From the NCBI GenBank assembly GCA_005239635.1, contig SBBQ01000078.1:1-64000 (forward strand): a DNA stretch of 64,000 bases. The letters run 5' to 3'. A program made the position numbers and the translations under genes. Shown one piece after another: positions 59,400 through 64,000 of the stretch. Within the stretch, counting starts at the first letter, position 1. Each line of letters opens with the position of its first letter. Source of the stretch: Uliginosibacterium gangwonense (lineage in GTDB: Bacteria > Pseudomonadota > Gammaproteobacteria > Burkholderiales > Rhodocyclaceae). The notes beneath the pieces are model-generated. The model worked only from the letters and a program-made list of their open reading frames with translations. It did no database searches and was not told the origin of the DNA.

Positions 59400-61850
59400 A
59401 TGCTGAACCTCGCCGAATACCGCCAGCGCCCAGCCTTGCTCGCCGACTGGCTACCGTGGGCCGGTCTGGTCGCACCGGGTGTCGTGCTCAACAAGGATGG
59501 CAGTTTCCAGCGCACGGCGCGCTTTCGCGGGCCGGACCTGGACAGTGCAACGCAGGGCGAACTGATTGCCACCACGGCACGGCTGAACAACGCATTGCGC
59601 CGGCTCGGCACAGGCTGGGCGCTGTTCGTCGAAGCCGAACGCCGACCTGCGGCCGACTATCCGCACTCGGATTTCCCGGAGCCCTTGTCCTGGCTGGTGG
59701 ACGAGGAGCGGCGCGCGACTTTTGAGGAATCTGGCAACCACTTCGAGAGCGGCTACCACCTCACGCTGCAATACCTGCCGCCCGAGGAGTCCCGTGCTCG
59801 GGCCGCCAAACTGCTCTACGAGAACACGCCCACGCAAGGCGTGGACTGGCGTGAACGCCTGTCGGCCTTCGTGGCGGAGACGGACCGCATCTATGACCTG
59901 CTGGACGGCGTGATGCCGGAGATCGACTGGCTCGACGACGCCCAGACGCTGACCTACCTGCACGCGGCCGTCTCGACGCACCGTTACCGCATCGGCGTGC
60001 CGGAAGTGCCGTTCCATCTCGATGCGCTACTGGCTGACGCGCCCTTGGTCGGAGGCCTGGCGCCCATGCTGGGCGACCAGCACCTGCGCGTCGTGACGGT
60101 GCGTGGCTTTCCGACCTCGACCTGGCCGGGGATTCTGGACGACCTCAATCGCTTGGGCTTTGCCTACCGCTGGAGCACGCGCTTCCTGTGCATGGACAAG
60201 GCCGAGGCAGAAAAGGAGTTGGGCCGCTTGCGCCGGCAGTGGTTCGCCAAGCGCAAGAACGTCTTGGCACTGCTGCGCGAAACCATCTTCCAACAGGAAA
60301 GCCCGCTGGTCGATACCGATGCCAGCAACAAGTCCGCGGACGCGGACGCGGCCTTGCAGGAGCTGGGCAGCGATCAGGTCGCCTTCGGCTACGTCACCGC
60401 AACCGTGACCGTACTGGATGCCGACGCCAACGCGGCCGACGAGAAGCTGCGGATGGTGGAGCGCGTCATCCAGGGCCGTGGCTTTGTGACCATTCCGGAG
60501 ACCCTGAACGCCGTGGAGGCCTGGCTGTCCTCGGTGCCGGGCAATGCCTACGCCAATGTGCGCCAGCCCATCGTCTCGACGCTTAATCTCGCACATCTGA
60601 TGCCGGTGTCGGCGGTGTGGGCCGGGCCGGAGAAGAACGACCACCTCGACGGCCCGCCGCTGATCGTCACGCGCACCGAGGGTGCGACGCCATTCCGGCT
60701 GGTGACGCACATCGGCGACGTGGGCCACACGTTGGTGGCCGGCCCGACCGGCATGGGCAAGTCGGTTCTGCTCGCCACGCTGGCGATGCAGTTCCGCCGT
60801 TATCCCGGCTCGCACATCTTTGCCTTCGACATGGGGCGCTCGATGCGCGCCACCATTCTCGGCCTGGGCGGCGAGCACTACGACCTGGGTGCTGACGGTG
60901 CGATTGCGTTTCAGCCGCTCGCACGAATCGACCGGGAGGGCTATCGCACCTGGGCGGCCGAATGGGTCGAAGGTCGCCTGCGTCACGAAGGCATTGCAGT
61001 CAGCCCGGATGAGAAGGCGGCCATCTGGTCGGCGCTCGTCAGTCTTGCGGGTGCGCCTGTGGAGCAGCGCACGCTCACCGGCTTGTCGGTGCTGCTGCAA
61101 TCCAACGTGCTGCGCCAGGCGCTCGCGCCTTACGTGCTCGGCGGCGCTCACGGCAAGCTGCTCGATGCCGACAGCGACCGGCTGGGCGTGGGCGACGTTC
61201 AGGGCTTCGAGATGGAGGAACTGATGCACAGCAAGGCCGCTGTATTGGCCGTGCTGGGTTACCTGTTCGCGCGCTTCGATGAGCGTTTCGACGGCGCGCC
61301 GACACTGCTGATCCTCGATGAGGCGTGGCTGTTCCTGGACGACCCGGTATTCGCGGCGCGCATTCGCCAGTGGCTCAAGACACTGCGCAAGAAGAACGTC
61401 AGCGTCATCTTCGCCACGCAGTCTCTGGCCGACATCAAGGACTCGACCATCGCGCCGGCAATCATCGAAAGCTGCGCCAGCCGCATCTTCCTGCCGAATC
61501 CGCAGGCCACCGAGCCGCAGATTCGCACGATCTACGAGGGCTTCGGGCTCAATAGTCGGCAAATCGAGATCGTCGCCACGGCTCAGCCCAAGCGCGACTA
61601 CTACTACCAGTCGCGTCTGGGCAACCGCCTGTTCGACCTGGACCTCGGGCCGGTCACGCTCGCCTTTGCGGGCGCTTCGACGCCCCAAGACCAACGTGCT
61701 ATCGACAACGTACTGCGCGATGCCGGAACACCAGGCTTCGCAGGTGCGTGGCTGCGCCATCGCGGCCTCGATTGGGCGGCCGATCTATTGTCGTCCGCTC
61801 CCTCGGCCGCGTCCTTCCTTGCTTCCCAATTTCAGGAGGTTTCACCATGA
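59400..61850 (+). CDS. trbE: TrbE, VirB4-type ATPase
   Basis: An 816-residue ATPase that drives pilus assembly and substrate transfer. Walker A is seen in LVAGPTGMGKSVLLATLA near residue 445 and Walker B in LLILDEAWLFLDDP near residue 640. The CagE/TrbE domain fills the N-terminal half. Length is normal. Confidence 0.96.
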   Translation: MLNLAEYRQRPALLADWLPWAGLVAPGVVLNKDGSFQRTARFRGPDLDSATQGELIATTARLNNALRRLGTGWALFVEAERRPAADYPHSDFPEPLSWLVDEERRATFEESGNHFESGYHLTLQYLPPEESRARAAKLLYENTPTQGVDWRERLSAFVAETDRIYDLLDGVMPEIDWLDDAQTLTYLHAAVSTHRYRIGVPEVPFHLDALLADAPLVGGLAPMLGDQHLRVVTVRGFPTSTWPGILDDLNRLGFAYRWSTRFLCMDKAEAEKELGRLRRQWFAKRKNVLALLRETIFQQESPLVDTDASNKSADADAALQELGSDQVAFGYVTATVTVLDADANAADEKLRMVERVIQGRGFVTIPETLNAVEAWLSSVPGNAYANVRQPIVSTLNLAHLMPVSAVWAGPEKNDHLDGPPLIVTRTEGATPFRLVTHIGDVGHTLVAGPTGMGKSVLLATLAMQFRRYPGSHIFAFDMGRSMRATILGLGGEHYDLGADGAIAFQPLARIDREGYRTWAAEWVEGRLRHEGIAVSPDEKAAIWSALVSLAGAPVEQRTLTGLSVLLQSNVLRQALAPYVLGGAHGKLLDADSDRLGVGDVQGFEMEELMHSKAAVLAVLGYLFARFDERFDGAPTLLILDEAWLFLDDPVFAARIRQWLKTLRKKNVSVIFATQSLADIKDSTIAPAIIESCASRIFLPNPQATEPQIRTIYEGFGLNSRQIEIVATAQPKRDYYYQSRLGNRLFDLDLGPVTLAFAGASTPQDQRAIDNVLRDAGTPGFAGAWLRHRGLDWAADLLSSAPSAASFLASQFQEVSP

Positions 61851-62575
61851 AAAAACGTCTTCTTGCCGTCGCTGTTGCCGCCTTGATCGGTGCCATGCCC
61901 GTCGCACACGCGCAATGGGTCGTCATCGACCCCACGAATCTGGCCCAGAACATCCTGACTGCCGCACACACGCTGGAGCAGATCAACAACCAGATCAAGC
62001 AGCTTCAGAACGAAGCGCAATCCTTGATGAACGAGGCCCGCAACCTCGCAAGCCTGCCGTTCAACGTGGTCAATCGGCTGCGGGCCAACCTGGACACGAC
62101 GCGGCAACTGATCGCCCAGGCGCGGGGGCTGGCCTTCGACATCCAGAACATGGACCAGCAGTTCGCGCAACTCTACCCGGAGCAGTACGCCGCCAGCGTG
62201 AGCGGCAACCAGATGTTCCAGGATGCGCACCAGCGCTGGCAGAACACGCTCCAAGGCTTGCGGACCGCCATGCGCATGCAGGCGCAGGTGTCGCAGAATC
62301 TGAGCCAGGATGAGGGTGTGCTGGCCGATCTGGTCGATCAGAGTCAATCGGCCACCGGCGCCTTGCAGGCGATGCAGGCCACCAATCAGCTCCTGGCCCT
62401 GCAAGCCAAGCAGTCCATCCAGACCCAGCAGCTCCAGCTCACGCAGGGTCGCGCGGCCTCGCTGGAACTGGCGCGGCAAGCCGCCGCCGTTGAGCGTGGC
62501 CGCGAGGTGACGCGCCGCTTCCTCGGTGGTGGCACGGCGTATACGCCGCAGTCCGTGAACTTCTACGGCAACTGA
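61847..62575 (+). CDS. trbJ: TrbJ, VirB5-like pilus-associated protein
   Basis: A 242-residue secreted protein with a signal peptide (cleavage after AHA, about residue 22). The mature part is a long helical coiled coil (TLEQINNQIKQLQNEAQSLM). It is the minor pilus component equivalent to VirB5. The ATG follows CAGGAGG and overlaps trbE by four bases. Confidence 0.93.
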   Translation: MKKRLLAVAVAALIGAMPVAHAQWVVIDPTNLAQNILTAAHTLEQINNQIKQLQNEAQSLMNEARNLASLPFNVVNRLRANLDTTRQLIAQARGLAFDIQNMDQQFAQLYPEQYAASVSGNQMFQDAHQRWQNTLQGLRTAMRMQAQVSQNLSQDEGVLADLVDQSQSATGALQAMQATNQLLALQAKQSIQTQQLQLTQGRAASLELARQAAAVERGREVTRRFLGGGTAYTPQSVNFYGN

Positions 62576-62586
62576 CGGATGCGGCC

Positions 62587-63963
62587 ATGAACGACGTCTC
62601 CGTCATCGACCGTTTCCTCAATGTCTTCTCCACGTACATCGATTCGGGGTTCGGCCTGCTGCACGGTGAAGTCGCTTTCCTGACCGCGACGCTGGTGGCG
62701 ATCGACATGACCCTGGCCGGCCTCTACTGGGCGCTGGGTCATGCCTCCGGCCAGGGCGAAGACGTGATGGCCAAGCTCCTGCGCAAGGTGCTTTACGTGG
62801 GCGCCTTCGCCTACATCATTGGCAACTTCAACTGGCTGTCCGGCATCGTGTTCCGGTCCTTCGCCGGCCTCGGCCTGACGGCTTCCGGTTCGACCATGAC
62901 CATGGCGACCTTCCTGCAGCCGGGGCGTCTGGCCAAGACCGGCATCGACGCCGCTGCGCCCATCCTGCAGCAGATCAGCGAGATGGCCGGCTTCCCGGAG
63001 GTGTTCATCAACATCGCGCCCATCGTGGTGATGTTCCTCGCCTGGCTGATCGTCATCATCAGCTTCTTCGTGCTGGCGGTGCAGCTCTTCGTCACGCTGA
63101 TCGAGTTCAAGCTGACCACGCTCGCCGGCTTCGTGCTGGTGCCGTTCGCGCTCTGGAACAAGACCGCGTTCCTCGCCGAAAAGGTGCTCGGCAACGTAGT
63201 GTCCTCGGGCATCAAGGTGCTGGTGCTAGCCGTGATCGTGGGCATCGGCACAGGGCTGTTCGCCGAGTTCCAGGTCACGCCCAGTGAACCCTCCGTGGAT
63301 CATGCGCTGGTGGTGATGCTGGCCTCGCTCGCCATGCTCGCACTCGGCATCTTCGGCCCCGGCATCGCCACCGGCCTGGTATCCGGTGCGCCGCAGCTTG
63401 GCGCTGGTGCGATGGCCGGTGCAGCGATGGGCGCAGCCGGCACGGCCGTCGCGGTCGGTGCTGCTGCGACCGGCGTGGGTAGCGCAGTGGTGGCTGGGGC
63501 GCGCATGGCACCCACCGCCGCCAAGATAGCTGGCAATGGTGCGCGTGCCGCTGCCTCGACCGCAGGCAGTGCGCGCTCGGCCTATCAAGCCGGTTCCGCA
63601 GCAGCGGGCGGTGGTTTCAAGGGTGCCGCTGCCGGCGTGGGCAACGTTGCCAAGACCGGTGCGCAAGCCGCCGGCCAAAAGGCCGCCGCCGGGATGCGCT
63701 CGCTCAAGGAGCGCGCGGCAACTGCTTTCCGTTCCGACGAGGCGGGGCCGCCATCTGGAGGCGCCGCCGCATCAGGCCAATCCACTGCCGGCGAAGCCAA
63801 TTCCGGCGCTGCCGACCAGCAACAGGCGCAACCCGCCTGGGCCAAGCGCCTGCACCGCCGCCAGCAGATCAGTCATGCCGCCACGACCGCCGCCCACACG
63901 CTGCGCGGAGGCGACGGCGGTGGTTCGAGCAGTGGCCCGAGTTTGCACAGTTCCGACGATTGA
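62587..63963 (+). CDS. trbL: TrbL, VirB6-like channel protein
   Basis: A 458-residue inner-membrane protein with six or so helices in the first 270 residues (for example VVMFLAWLIVIISFFVLAVQ and VLVLAVIVGIGTGLF). A long Ala/Gly-rich tail with charged patches ends in KRLHRRQQISHAA. It forms part of the transfer channel. Confidence 0.94.
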   Translation: MNDVSVIDRFLNVFSTYIDSGFGLLHGEVAFLTATLVAIDMTLAGLYWALGHASGQGEDVMAKLLRKVLYVGAFAYIIGNFNWLSGIVFRSFAGLGLTASGSTMTMATFLQPGRLAKTGIDAAAPILQQISEMAGFPEVFINIAPIVVMFLAWLIVIISFFVLAVQLFVTLIEFKLTTLAGFVLVPFALWNKTAFLAEKVLGNVVSSGIKVLVLAVIVGIGTGLFAEFQVTPSEPSVDHALVVMLASLAMLALGIFGPGIATGLVSGAPQLGAGAMAGAAMGAAGTAVAVGAAATGVGSAVVAGARMAPTAAKIAGNGARAAASTAGSARSAYQAGSAAAGGGFKGAAAGVGNVAKTGAQAAGQKAAAGMRSLKERAATAFRSDEAGPPSGGAAASGQSTAGEANSGAADQQQAQPAWAKRLHRRQQISHAATTAAHTLRGGDGGGSSSGPSLHSSDD

Positions 63964-63987
63964 AACGATTCACAAGGAGAACAAACC

Positions 63988-64000
63988 ATGCGATTCAAAC
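63988..64000 (+). CDS. trbF: Start of trbF (cut by window edge)
   Basis: Only ATGCGATTCAAAC is present (Met-Arg-Phe-Lys), after AAGGAG. TrbF of this ICE family begins the same way, and trbF is the gene expected after trbL. The rest lies outside. Confidence 0.75.

Larger units (their letters stand above)
17808..64000. mobile_element. Tn4371-like integrative conjugative element (right end outside window)
   Basis: The element starts at a tRNA-Leu fragment with an integrase next to it. It carries the gene order of Tn4371-type ICEs: RadC, DUF932, ParB, DUF736, DUF2958, DUF2285, AlpA-like, RepA, ParA, DUF2840, TraF, relaxase, TraG, TrbBCDEJL. GC content rises sharply at the junction and the host's ATTGGCAAA motif stops. 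Cargo sits between integrase and radC (19.3-29.8 kb) and between relaxase and traG (45-55 kb). The integrase differs from that of the original Tn4371 in using a tRNA gene, as far as I recall. trbF onward lies outside. Confidence 0.9.

Noticed and set aside
1-64000. CRISPR array
   Set aside because: No regularly spaced repeats of the right size were seen; the tandem repeats ahead of pilZ have no spacers.
17808-64000. Insertion sequences or transposase genes
   Set aside because: No transposase-like protein was recognised in the ICE part; the repeats in its spacers are not flanking inverted repeats.

Overview
The window joins two unlike pieces of DNA. Bases 1 to about 17,800 look like the chromosome of a betaproteobacterium, probably in the Burkholderiales. 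The evidence is the order ygfZ–DUF4936, mltG–tmk–holB–pilZ–tatD, cydAB with a GbsR/MarR-type regulator, an RluA-family synthase and DUF1178. Codon use is mixed and GC only moderate, and I cannot name the species. Bases 17,808 to the right edge are a GC-rich integrative and conjugative element (ICE). Its backbone resembles the Tn4371 family: tyrosine integrase, RadC, DUF932, ParB, DUF736, DUF2958, DUF2285, AlpA-like, RepA, ParA, DUF2840, TraF, relaxase, TraG, TrbBCDEJL. The element is cut by the right edge at the first codons of trbF.

Chromosomal part. From about 1.65 to 5.29 kb lies a small array of integron gene cassettes. All genes read leftward and are separated by attC sites; no integron integrase is present. 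Cargo: a DUF3800 protein, a small membrane protein, a HEPN-motif protein, a SUKH (SMI1/KNR4) protein and a TPR lipoprotein. Housekeeping genes follow. A cydAB operon sits behind a GbsR/MarR-type regulator with a perfect 24-bp palindrome just upstream. Next to it is a remnant of an oxygen-binding di-iron protein gene with an FNR-like box. The 9-mer ATTGGCAAA occurs 16 times (both strands) in this 17.8 kb and, as far as I could find, never in the ICE. It behaves like a DNA-uptake-type or other genome-wide signal of the host.

ICE left end. The element abuts the 3' part of a tRNA-Leu(UAA) gene. Then come the integrase, a HigBA-type toxin–antitoxin pair with its operator, a TIGR02391/HEPN-like protein and a protein with a possible PD-(D/E)XK nuclease core. 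The most interesting part is 22.3–28.6 kb: a CapW/BrxR-like WYL regulator and a four-helix membrane protein, divergent from a rightward operon of metallo-beta-lactamase (MBL) protein, E2–E1–JAB triple-fusion protein and second MBL protein. No ubiquitin-like protein and no CD-NTase is visible, so this looks like a bacterial ubiquitin-like conjugation system in which the MBL proteins take the place of the usual partners.

ICE middle and right. From 28.6 to 38.2 kb backbone genes are separated by unusually long gene-poor, GC-rich spacers that share dispersed repeats. RepA is followed by three iterons and parA (probable origin region). After the relaxase come two cargo blocks. The first is a redox cluster (AraC regulator, secreted protein, AhpD-like, glutaredoxin-like, peroxiredoxin-like, DUF2024). 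The second is a vitamin B6-related cluster (glutamine amidotransferase, MocR regulator, YggS-like, pyridoxal-kinase-like, small protein, class-III aminotransferase, LysR). An EexN-type exclusion lipoprotein and the traG–trb operon complete the window.
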